6,299 nt of DNA from Desulfobulbus sp. (GTDB lineage: Bacteria; Desulfobacterota; Desulfobulbia; Desulfobulbales; Desulfobulbaceae), in NCBI GenBank assembly GCA_030600525.1, contig JAUVLX010000215.1, positions 1 through 6,299 on the forward strand, read 5' to 3'. Under the pieces are notes generated by a model, which made no database searches, was not told the DNA's origin, and was given only the letters and a program-made list of their open reading frames with translations. The translations under genes were made by a program, and so were the position numbers. How positions within the stretch are numbered: position 1 is the first letter of the stretch; every line of letters starts with the position of its first letter. Of the stretch, positions 1 to 6,220 are shown in pieces.

Positions 1-274
1 CTAAATGAGCTGACCGGTTAGGATCATACTCAATCGCACTTACTTTCGCAGGGACAGTAGTTTTATTTCTTTTCCAATCAATTACCCTGTACTTCCTTTT
101 ATGACCACCACCTTTATGTCTAGAGGTAATGCGACCATAAGAGTTACGTCCACCTGTCTTTTTCAAAGGCTGGAGAAGACTCTTTTCAGGTTCTTTATCA
201 GAAAGATACTCCTGCTTTACAGAAACGTAGTGACGTCGTCCGGGTGATGTCGGTTTATGGGTTTTTATTGCCAT
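1..274 (-). CDS. rplB: 50S ribosomal protein L2, N-terminal part (cut by window edge)
   Basis: Ribosomal protein L2 is a primary 23S rRNA-binding protein needed for subunit association and for an active peptidyl-transferase centre. The first 91 codons are present, and the rest runs off the left edge. The protein starts MAIKTHKPTSPGRR, typical of bacterial L2. It continues into the strongly conserved RNA-binding region, with GGRNSYGRITSRHKGGGHKR at residues 41-60 and KYRVIDWKRNK after it. The family is usually about 275 residues, so roughly a third is seen. The ATG has only a weak ribosome site (GGGA about 6 nt upstream). It follows rplW by 53 nt, the usual L23–L2 order. Identification is secure; nothing can be said about the C-terminal half, which carries the conserved functional histidine of this family. 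Confidence 0.97.
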   Translation of the reverse strand, partial: MAIKTHKPTSPGRRHYVSVKQEYLSDKEPEKSLLQPLKKTGGRNSYGRITSRHKGGGHKRKYRVIDWKRNKTTVPAKVSAIEYDPNRSAHL

Positions 275-305
275 TGTATTTCCCGTAATCGTATATCTTC
301 AGGTG

Positions 306-330
306 TAAACCGATTTGTTCAATTGGTTTA
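306..330. repeat. Inverted repeat over the rplW stop codon
   Basis: The 10-nt arms TAAACCGATT and AATTGGTTTA flank a 5-nt loop and match except at one position. In the transcript that position is an A·C mismatch. The repeat includes the rplW TAA and sits in the 53-nt rplW–rplB spacer. It lacks a GC-rich stem and U-tract, so I do not call it a terminator; it could affect coupling or RNA processing. Confidence 0.4.
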
Positions 331-618
331 AAGCTCTTCTAGAAAATTAATCTCACCCTCGGAAAGGGTAACATAAGCTTTTTTCCAATCATTCGTCTTA
401 CCAATTGACTTCAGACCGACTCGTTTTTTCTTACCACGCATGTTAGCAGTTTTAACTTCTGCAACTTTTACATTAAACAGTTCCTCAACAGCCTGCTTAA
501 TTTCAATCTTATTCGCACGTGGGTCTACTTTAAACGCGACAGTTCCTTGAGTCTCTTGAAGAATATTGCTCTTTTCAGTGAGGCATGGGCCTTTTATTAC
601 ATTAAAAATCACTTTCAT
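328..618 (-). CDS. rplW: 50S ribosomal protein L23
   Basis: L23 binds 23S rRNA domain III beside the polypeptide exit tunnel and is the docking site for trigger factor and the signal recognition particle. The 96-residue length is normal for bacteria. Near the N-terminus, residues 8-17 (IKGPCLTEKS) match the family's opening motif, and Glu15 corresponds to the trigger-factor-contacting Glu18 of E. coli L23. The C-terminal half has the basic tunnel loop (RGKKKRVGLKS) and the hallmark DWKKAYVTL segment. The ATG overlaps the rplD stop as ATGA, with GAGAGG eight nt upstream inside rplD, so translation is probably coupled to L4. The stop codon lies inside a short inverted repeat (306-330). No unusual features in the protein. 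Confidence 0.98.
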   Translation of the reverse strand: MKVIFNVIKGPCLTEKSNILQETQGTVAFKVDPRANKIEIKQAVEELFNVKVAEVKTANMRGKKKRVGLKSIGKTNDWKKAYVTLSEGEINFLEEL

Positions 619-1238
619 ACCATTAACCTCTCTTCCAGCTTTTCAATACAGCTCTGGACTAACATGAGTTTGGGGTATTTAATGATATCATAGACGTTAA
701 GGCCAGCTACCGGCAATATTTTGTAACCAACCGCATTTCCAGCGGATTTAATAATTACATTGTCAACATCACCAGTGACAACCAGACAATTATCGAAATC
801 GAAATTATCCATCACCTTGACGAATTCTTTGGTTTTAATCTCTGAAAGACCAAAGTCATCAATAACTACAACGTTACCTTCACCAAATCTGGCACTCAGT
901 GCCATACGAAGACCTGATTTTTTTACTTTCTTAGGCAAGCTGTAGCTAAAATCCCGAGGTTTCGGTCCAAAAACGGTTCCACCGCCCCGCCATATAGGTG
1001 AGTTTTTTGTTCCTGCTCGAGCGCGACCTGTACCTTTCTGTCTCCATGGTTTAGCACCACCACCTCTTAACTCTCCACGAGTTTTAGTGCAGGCGGTACC
1101 TCTTCTTCTATTCGCACGCTGCATACATACTATGTCATGCAGGATACATTCTTTTACTTCAACACCAAACAGGTCGTCTTTGAGTTCAACTTCGCCAACT
1201 TTCTCTGCAAGGTTATTTGCGACATCACAAACTGCCAT
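615..1238 (-). CDS. rplD: 50S ribosomal protein L4
   Basis: L4 is an early assembly protein of the large subunit; its long loop lines the exit-tunnel constriction. The product has 207 residues, the normal family length. The loop is recognisable: KTRGELRGGGAKPWRQ begins near residue 52, KPWRQKGTGRAR sits at 63-74, and WRGGGTVFGPKPRDFSY follows. The Lys63 region is where macrolide-resistance changes map in other bacteria, and it looks wild type. The C-terminal part has the usual VAGLNVYDI motif and ends in KLEERLMV. Six cysteines (4, 31, 38, 50, 151, 197) are more than L4 usually carries. The start ATG has a strong AAGGAG site (1245-1250) six nt upstream. In E. coli L4 also represses the S10 operon through its leader; no such leader is visible here. 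Confidence 0.98.
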   Translation of the reverse strand: MAVCDVANNLAEKVGEVELKDDLFGVEVKECILHDIVCMQRANRRRGTACTKTRGELRGGGAKPWRQKGTGRARAGTKNSPIWRGGGTVFGPKPRDFSYSLPKKVKKSGLRMALSARFGEGNVVVIDDFGLSEIKTKEFVKVMDNFDFDNCLVVTGDVDNVIIKSAGNAVGYKILPVAGLNVYDIIKYPKLMLVQSCIEKLEERLMV

Positions 1239-1268
1239 GATTATCTCCTTGTGAGCATCCCTGGTACA

Positions 1269-1901
1269 TTATGCTTTGGTAAAGATGCTGAGCAAACCGT
1301 TTTTTGCTCCGGGAACAGGGCCCTTAACGAGCACAACATTGTCTTCTTCCCGCACATCGATGACTTTAAAATTTTTCTGTGTAACAAGCTCATCTCCCAT
1401 GTGTCCAGGCATTTTTTTACCTTTTACAACACGGGCTGGCCAAGCACTACAACCAATAGAACCAGGTGCACGGTGGAAACCAGAACCATGTGAAGCCTTA
1501 CCACCGGCAAAGCCGTGTCGCTTCATGACACCCTGAAATCCTCGACCTTTTGACTTGCCGGAGATATCAACCTGGTCACCAACTTTAAGCACTTCTTTAG
1601 CGGTAAATTCTTGTCCAACTTCGTAGGCATCTGGGTCTGTAACCCTGAATTCACGAATATGATAAAATCCTTTACCACCTGAACGCTTGGCGTGTCCGGT
1701 TTCAGGTTTATTAAGCCTGCTTACCTTTTTCTCAACAAACCCAACCTGGATGGCATTATATCCTTCCTTGGCTACGGTTTTTTTCTGTAAAATCGTACAA
1801 GGACCGGCTTCTATTACAGTGACGGGAATGGAGCGACCGTGCTCATCATAAATCCGCGTCATTCCTACCTTCCGGCCCAATATTCCTTTTGTCTTCGGCA
1901 T
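1269..1901 (-). CDS. rplC: 50S ribosomal protein L3
   Basis: L3 is one of the first proteins to bind 23S rRNA, and its central extension reaches the peptidyl-transferase centre. From ATG at 1901 the product has 210 residues and starts MPKTKGILGRKVGMTRIYDE, the standard L3 beginning. The core has KSKGRGFQGVMKRHGF at 116-131 and the extension HRAPGSIGCSAWPARVVKG at 143-161, followed by KMPGHMG. The Gln methylated by PrmB in E. coli L3 (Gln150) is replaced here by Cys151. A longer reading frame from TTG at 1919 would add six residues (MNTGRQ) absent from typical L3. The ATG at 1901 has AGG seven nt upstream, so I prefer it. It lies 73 nt after rpsJ and 30 nt before rplD. Confidence 0.97.
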   Translation of the reverse strand: MPKTKGILGRKVGMTRIYDEHGRSIPVTVIEAGPCTILQKKTVAKEGYNAIQVGFVEKKVSRLNKPETGHAKRSGGKGFYHIREFRVTDPDAYEVGQEFTAKEVLKVGDQVDISGKSKGRGFQGVMKRHGFAGGKASHGSGFHRAPGSIGCSAWPARVVKGKKMPGHMGDELVTQKNFKVIDVREEDNVVLVKGPVPGAKNGLLSIFTKA

Positions 1902-1908
1902 TTGTCTA

Positions 1909-1911
1909 CCT
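1909..1911 (-). promoter_or_regulatory. Ribosome binding site deciding the rplC start
   Basis: AGG, within ACAGGT, lies seven nt ahead of the ATG at 1901. It is the basis for choosing that ATG over the upstream in-frame TTG at 1919. The TTG has only a partial GTGAG match ahead of it and would give a non-conserved N-terminal extension. Confidence 0.6.
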
Positions 1912-1974
1912 GTGTTCAATTAACAACTCACTATGCAGATGAACTTTCCGCCTGTAATGCCACTTAGCTAAGCA

Positions 1975-2289
1975 TCAGGGAATCTTGATTTCTACATCTA
2001 CACCAGCAGAAAGTTCAAGTTTCATGAGTGCATCTATTGTCTGCTGTGTGGGCTCCAGAATATCAAGGAGTCGACGGTGAGTTCGCATTTCGAACTGTTC
2101 ACGCGACTTTTTATCGACATGTGGAGACCGCAGTACAGTGTACTTATTCTTACTTGTCGGCAACGGTATTGGGCCAGCAATTGTGGCACCGGTTCGCCTG
2201 GCTGTTTCAACGATTTCTCGTGTTGAAAGGTCAAGCAATTTATGATCGTAGCCTTTCAGCCTAATACGAATCTTATCTGCCGGGATCAT
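1975..2289 (-). CDS. rpsJ: 30S ribosomal protein S10 (NusE)
   Basis: S10 belongs to the head of the small subunit and, as NusE, pairs with NusB in transcription antitermination of rRNA operons. The product has 104 residues, against about 102-103 for the family. After a short non-conserved MIPAD it has the characteristic KIRIRLKGYDHKLLDLS (6-22). Then come GPIPLPTSKNKYTVLRSPHV and the loop KKSREQFEMRTHRRLLDI that contacts 16S rRNA. The C-terminus VDVEIKIP is also typical. The ATG comes only 10 nt after the tuf stop, with GAGGAG (2294-2299) filling the gap, so it is translated from the same transcript as tuf. This short junction is where the str and S10 gene sets are fused. Confidence 0.98.
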   Translation of the reverse strand: MIPADKIRIRLKGYDHKLLDLSTREIVETARRTGATIAGPIPLPTSKNKYTVLRSPHVDKKSREQFEMRTHRRLLDILEPTQQTIDALMKLELSAGVDVEIKIP

Positions 2290-2299
2290 AGCACTCCTC

Positions 2300-3490
2300 T
2301 TATTCGATTATTTCGCTGACTACACCTGCGCCTACAGTGCGACCACCTTCGCGAATTGCGAAACGGAGCCCTGCTTCCATGGCGATAGGAGTAATCAACT
2401 CTCCTGTGATATGTACGTTGTCGCCTGGCATTACCATTTCTACGCCTTCCTCAAGCGTAACAACACCAGTCACATCAGTTGTACGAAAATAGAACTGAGG
2501 ACGGTAGCCGTTAAAAAATGGTGTGTGACGTCCACCCTCATCCTTATTTAAAATGTAGGCTTCAGCCTTGAACTTCTTGTGCGGATTTATAGTACCCGGT
2601 TTAGCAAGTACCTGACCGCGTATAATCTCTTCACGCTTTACACCGCGCAATAAAGCACCGATGTTATCTCCAGCTTGCCCCTCATCGAGAAGTTTACGGA
2701 ACATCTCAACACCAGTACATGTAGTTTTAACAGTGTCTCGTATACCGACAATTTCGATCTCATCGCCTACATGGACGATTCCACGTTCTACTCGACCGGT
2801 AGCGACTGTGCCACGACCGGAGATTGAGAACACATCTTCAACTGGCATCAAGAAAGGTTTATCGACATCACGTTCCGGTTCCGGAATATAACTATCAACA
2901 ACCTCCATCAATTCCCAAATACATTTTGCCTTTTCTTCATCTTCGGGATTTTCCAGTGCAAGGAGAGCTGAACCTCGAACAATCGGAATATCGTCGCCAG
3001 GAAAGTCGTACTTGTCAAGGAGTTCACGAAGCTCCATCTCTACAAGCTCGATCAACTCTTCATCATCTACCATATCGCATTTGTTTAGAAATACAACCAT
3101 GGCAGGGACGCCAACCTGACGAGCAAGTAAAATGTGCTCGCGAGTCTGCGGCATAGGCCCATCATCAGCACCAACCACAAGGATAGCACCATCCATCTGG
3201 GCTGCGCCAGTGATCATATTTTTGATATAATCGGCATGGCCCGGACAATCAACGTGAGCGTAATGGCGCTTTATCGTTTCATACTCAACATGAGCCGTTG
3301 CAATGGTGATACCACGTTCCTTTTCCTCAGGAGCCTTATCAATATCACTGAAATCAGTGAAGGCTGCCTGCCCTTTAGTGGACAGCACGCGAGTGATTGC
3401 CGCAGTCAATGTTGTCTTACCATGGTCAATGTGGCCAATTGTTCCGACATTGACATGCGGTTTAGTCCGCTCAAATTTTTCCTTTGCCAT
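2300..3490 (-). CDS. tuf: Translation elongation factor Tu
   Basis: EF-Tu is the GTPase that carries aminoacyl-tRNA to the ribosomal A site. All guanine-nucleotide motifs are intact: G1 GHIDHGKT at 19-26 (E. coli has GHVDHGKT), switch I RGITIATAH at 59-67, G3 DCPGH at 81-85 with catalytic His85, G4 NKCD at 136-139, and G5 GSAL at 173-176. Domain II (SISGRGTVATGRVERG) and domain III (GGRHTPFFNGYRPQFYFRT) are standard, and the C-terminus ends GGRTVGAGVVSEIIE. Length is 396 residues, against 394 for E. coli EF-Tu. The start ATG has AAGAGG (3499-3504) eight nt upstream, and fusA ends 30 nt before it. Many bacteria carry a second tuf copy elsewhere; none is present in this window. Gln125, at the kirromycin-site position, is wild type. 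Confidence 0.99.
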   Translation of the reverse strand: MAKEKFERTKPHVNVGTIGHIDHGKTTLTAAITRVLSTKGQAAFTDFSDIDKAPEEKERGITIATAHVEYETIKRHYAHVDCPGHADYIKNMITGAAQMDGAILVVGADDGPMPQTREHILLARQVGVPAMVVFLNKCDMVDDEELIELVEMELRELLDKYDFPGDDIPIVRGSALLALENPEDEEKAKCIWELMEVVDSYIPEPERDVDKPFLMPVEDVFSISGRGTVATGRVERGIVHVGDEIEIVGIRDTVKTTCTGVEMFRKLLDEGQAGDNIGALLRGVKREEIIRGQVLAKPGTINPHKKFKAEAYILNKDEGGRHTPFFNGYRPQFYFRTTDVTGVVTLEEGVEMVMPGDNVHITGELITPIAMEAGLRFAIREGGRTVGAGVVSEIIE

Positions 3491-3520
3491 TGCAGCTACC
3501 TCTTAAGCTGTTATATCCGG

Positions 3521-5599
3521 TTAAAAGCCTTTAATCTTTTGTATAATAGCCTCAGCTTTTTTTGCTGGTACATCTGCAAAAGCTGAGAACTGCATCGTAA
3601 ATACCGCTCGACCTTGAGTTGCTGACCGTAAATCCGTGGAGTAACCAAACATTTCGGATAAAGCCACGTCAGCGAGTATGGTCTGCCTGAGATTGTCAGC
3701 GGTAACACCGTTTATCTGAGCACCTTTTCGGTTCAGGTCGTTTATAACCTCTCCAACATACTCATCAGGTGTAATCACTTCCAGGGCCATAATAGGTTCC
3801 AACAAGACCGGATCACCTTCTATTGCGGCTTTTCTACAGGCCATTGTCGCCGCTACTCCAAATGCCATTTCAGTTGACCGCTCTTCATCATATGAACCGC
3901 CAACCAACACAGCCTCGATATCGGTCATCGGATAACCGATGAGTGGGCCTGAGTCCAGACTGTCCAAAACGCCTTTCTCAATTGCCTTACAAAACTCATT
4001 AGGGATCAGCTTTTCATCTATATCTGAAGCGAAGCTTGTCCCATCTCCCTTTTTCCCGGGCCTGAGTTCTATCTCGACATGACCATACTGTTCTTTTCCA
4101 GTAATATGCGTTTCGAACCTGCCTTCTGCTCGGGTGCATTTTTTTATAGCTTCCCGATACGCGACCTGCGGCCTACCGACATTAGCAGCAACCTTAAAAT
4201 CACGAATTAGCCGGTCTACGATTATCTCTAGGTGGAGCTCCCCCATCCCGGAAATAATCGTCTGCCCTGTGTCTTCATTAATAGTCACTTTGAAACTTGG
4301 GTCTTCTTTGGCAACTTTCCCCAGGCTTTCCATCATTTTCCCTTCGTCCGCTTTAGACTTAGGTTCGATAGCTACACCGATAACAGGCTCTGGAAAACTC
4401 ATTTGCTCAAGGATAATAAAATCACCTGAACTACAGAGAGTGTCCCCGGTAGTAGTAAATTTCAGCCCAACTATAGCGCCTATATCCCCAGCACAGAGCT
4501 CTTTGACTTCTTCACGCTTATTTGCGTGCAATTTTATTAATTTCGAGATTTTTTCCGTTTTCCGCTTTAGTGGGTTAAAGATCTTTTCTCCGACCTTAAA
4601 GGTCCCAGAATAGACTCTAACAAAAGCTAAATTCCCTACAAACGGATCAGTCTGCAACTTAAAAACCAAGCCGCAAAACATCTCGCTCCTCTCGGACTTT
4701 CGGATAAGGGGCGCACCGTTCTTATCCGTCCCCTCAACTGGGGGAACATCTTCGGGTGATGGTAAATACCATGCAACAGCATCGAGTAAAGGCTGGATCC
4801 CTTTATTTTTAAAAGCTGACCCGCATAAAACCGGGACAAGATCCATATTAAGAGTAGCCGTTCTCAACGCCCTGCGTAAATCACCGGGAGCAATCTCTTT
4901 GTCTTCTAAATATTTTTCCATGACGCCCTCATCGAAGTCGGCCAACTTCTCGAGTAGCGCCATTCTGGCGGCCGATGAATATCCTAACAACTCTTCAGGA
5001 ATGCTCTCCACGGTTATAACTTCACCCATGGATGCTTCATCAAATTTAAGCAGTTTTTGTTCAACAAGATCCACAATACCACTAAAAGAATCTTCTGACC
5101 CGACAGGAATCGTAACCGCAACAGGCACAGCTCCAAGTCGTTCTTCTATCTGCTCAAGACATTTGTCAAAAGAGGCGCCGGTACGGTCCATCTTGTTGAC
5201 AAATGCTATACGAGGAATGTTGTACTTGTCAGCCTGCCTCCAGACAGTCTCTGACTGTGGTTCTACCCCGCCTACTGCACAAAAGACGGCTATTACACCG
5301 TCCAACACTCGAAGGCAACGCTCTACCTCAACGGTAAAGTCAACATGCCCCGGTGTATCAATAATATTAATACCGAAGTCTTTCCACTGGCAGGTAGTAG
5401 CAGCAGAAGTGATAGTTATACCACGCTCCTGCTCCTGCTCCATCCAGTCCATGACAGCGTTCCCATCATGCACCTCGCCAAGCTTATGCGACTTGCCGGT
5501 ATAAAAAAGAATACGTTCAGTAGTGGTAGTTTTCCCCGCGTCTATATGGGCCATAATGCCAATATTGCGCACCTTGGACAACGAAGGTGATCCTGCCAC
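3521..5599 (-). CDS. fusA: Translation elongation factor G (unusual domain IV tip)
   Basis: EF-G is the GTPase that moves tRNAs and mRNA after peptide-bond formation and, with RRF, splits ribosomes. The product has 692 residues (T. thermophilus 691, E. coli 704). G motifs are complete: AHIDAGKT 17-24, RGITITSAATT 59-69, DTPGH 81-85, NKMD 135-138, GSAF 260-263. By analogy domain II spans about 285-400, III 405-480, IV 480-600 and V 605-675. Domain III has EDPSFKVTINEDTGQTIISG and GELHLEI. Domain IV is atypical: the tip reads GGSYDEERSTE, placing Asp571 where E. coli has His583, and the other loop reads DEKLIPNEF instead of the usual GGxIP form. In domain V, NRKGA (623-627) replaces the usual RRRG-type motif. 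The start is GTG with AGGTG six nt upstream. The str-operon position supports a housekeeping EF-G, but a divergent subfamily is possible. Confidence 0.96.
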   Translation of the reverse strand: MAGSPSLSKVRNIGIMAHIDAGKTTTTERILFYTGKSHKLGEVHDGNAVMDWMEQEQERGITITSAATTCQWKDFGINIIDTPGHVDFTVEVERCLRVLDGVIAVFCAVGGVEPQSETVWRQADKYNIPRIAFVNKMDRTGASFDKCLEQIEERLGAVPVAVTIPVGSEDSFSGIVDLVEQKLLKFDEASMGEVITVESIPEELLGYSSAARMALLEKLADFDEGVMEKYLEDKEIAPGDLRRALRTATLNMDLVPVLCGSAFKNKGIQPLLDAVAWYLPSPEDVPPVEGTDKNGAPLIRKSERSEMFCGLVFKLQTDPFVGNLAFVRVYSGTFKVGEKIFNPLKRKTEKISKLIKLHANKREEVKELCAGDIGAIVGLKFTTTGDTLCSSGDFIILEQMSFPEPVIGVAIEPKSKADEGKMMESLGKVAKEDPSFKVTINEDTGQTIISGMGELHLEIIVDRLIRDFKVAANVGRPQVAYREAIKKCTRAEGRFETHITGKEQYGHVEIELRPGKKGDGTSFASDIDEKLIPNEFCKAIEKGVLDSLDSGPLIGYPMTDIEAVLVGGSYDEERSTEMAFGVAATMACRKAAIEGDPVLLEPIMALEVITPDEYVGEVINDLNRKGAQINGVTADNLRQTILADVALSEMFGYSTDLRSATQGRAVFTMQFSAFADVPAKKAEAIIQKIKGF

Positions 5600-5605
5600 A
5601 ATTTA

Positions 5606-5610
5606 CACCT
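5606..5610 (-). promoter_or_regulatory. Ribosome binding site for the GTG-started fusA
   Basis: AGGTG lies six nt before a GTG codon at 5599, giving the expected N-terminus MAGSPSLSKVRNIGIMAHID. No ATG at a sensible distance competes: the next in-frame Met is residue 16, inside the G1 strand. GTG is therefore the likely start, unlike the ATG starts of all other complete genes here. Confidence 0.75.
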
Positions 5611-5620
5611 GTATTCTTTC

Positions 5621-5637
5621 TAATCATTTTCTGATTA
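5621..5637. repeat. Small AT-rich inverted repeat in the fusA leader
   Basis: Perfect 6-bp arms TAATCA and TGATTA are separated by 5 nt. They lie about 10 nt upstream of the fusA ribosome site and downstream of the candidate promoter. The stem has a single G-C pair and no clear U-tract, so it is unlikely to be a terminator. It could be a weak leader hairpin, a protein-binding dyad, or chance. Confidence 0.35.
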
Positions 5638-5660
5638 TTTAAATTCAAAAAAGTGAAGAC

Positions 5661-5689
5661 TGTTTACAACAACCAAACCAGCCTGTCAA
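5661..5689 (-). promoter_or_regulatory. Candidate sigma-70 promoter ahead of fusA
   Basis: In the 118-nt gap between rpsG and fusA the minus strand carries a perfect -35 hexamer TTGACA (5684-5689). Exactly 17 nt later comes TAAACA (5661-5666), a poor -10 with only three of six consensus bases. The transcript would start near 5654 and give a leader of about 55 nt to the GTG. The ideal -35 and spacing favour a promoter, while the weak -10 argues against. If real, it would allow fusA–tuf and downstream genes to be expressed apart from rpsL–rpsG. Confidence 0.4.
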
Positions 5690-5717
5690 CTATTTTCGAC
5701 GACCTGGCGAAAAATAC

Positions 5718-6191
5718 CTACCACCGATAGTGAGCGAAAGCCTTATTTGCTTCTGCCATCTTGTGGGTATCGTCTTTTTTCTTCACAGATCCACCACGAC
5801 TACCATAGGCGTCGAGAATTTCAGCAGCAAGCATTTGAGCCATTGTTTGGCCAGACCTGCTCCTCGCAAATCCGCAAATCCACCGGATAGCCAATGCATT
5901 TCGACGCTCTGGACGAACTTCGATTGGCACCTGATAGGTAGCACCACCAACTCGGCGACTCTTCACCTCGATCCGAGGACGAACATTTTCCATCGCCTCT
6001 TCGAAAATAACCAAAGGCTCTTCGTCAGCAACTTTTTGATCTACTATTTCCATCGCATCGTAAAATATCCTACGTGCGGTGCTTTTTTTACCGTCTGACA
6101 TCAAACCGTTGGTAAACTTGGAAACAAGTACCGAGTTAAACCTTGGATCCGGAGAAACCGGGCGCTTATCTAATATTTTTTTTCTAGGCAT
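5718..6191 (-). CDS. rpsG: 30S ribosomal protein S7
   Basis: S7 nucleates assembly of the 30S head by binding the 3' major domain of 16S rRNA and sits near the E-site tRNA. The product has 157 residues against the usual 156. It shows the family pattern from MPRKKILDKRPVSPDPRFNS through KFTNGLMSDGKKSTA. The RNA-contacting beta-hairpin NVRPRIEVKSRRVGGATYQV spans 69-88, followed by RWICGFARSR, and the protein ends exactly as S7 usually does with AHYRW. The ATG has AGGGGA a few nt upstream. rpsL lies 29 nt before it. In E. coli the longer S12–S7 spacer holds a target for S7 translational feedback; the short spacer here leaves little room for such a structure, so feedback, if any, must work differently. 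Confidence 0.98.
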   Translation of the reverse strand: MPRKKILDKRPVSPDPRFNSVLVSKFTNGLMSDGKKSTARRIFYDAMEIVDQKVADEEPLVIFEEAMENVRPRIEVKSRRVGGATYQVPIEVRPERRNALAIRWICGFARSRSGQTMAQMLAAEILDAYGSRGGSVKKKDDTHKMAEANKAFAHYRW

Positions 6192-6220
6192 TTCATCCCC
6201 TACTAAACCTTACAGCAACC

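Noticed and set aside
1137..1493. Plus-strand open frame opposite rplD and rplC
   Set aside because: It is antisense to two conserved ribosomal protein genes and has no family features.
1902..1919. TTG at 1919 as the rplC start
   Set aside because: It would add MNTGRQ, which L3 proteins do not have. The ATG at 1901 has a better ribosome site and the standard N-terminus.
1963..1972. Palindrome CTTAGCTAAG just after the rpsJ stop
   Set aside because: A 10-bp palindrome without a spacer makes only a 3-bp stem with a tetraloop. There is no U-tract or partner element, so chance is sufficient.
1902..1974. Possible L4-responsive leader or terminator in the rpsJ–rplC gap
   Set aside because: No stable long stem or U-run could be found by eye. 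A folding calculation with comparison to relatives would be needed to revive it.
3134..3586. Plus-strand open frame of 150 codons opposite tuf and the fusA end
   Set aside because: It is antisense to EF-Tu and crosses the tuf–fusA junction. No family resemblance is visible.
4134..4613. Plus-strand open frame of 159 codons opposite fusA
   Set aside because: It is an antisense shadow of EF-G domains II–IV, with no recognisable motif.
4899..5504. Plus-strand open frame of 201 codons opposite fusA
   Set aside because: It lies wholly antisense to a strongly conserved EF-G reading frame. Its composition (Ser/Thr/Ile-rich) is that expected from the reverse of a gene, and no domain is recognisable.
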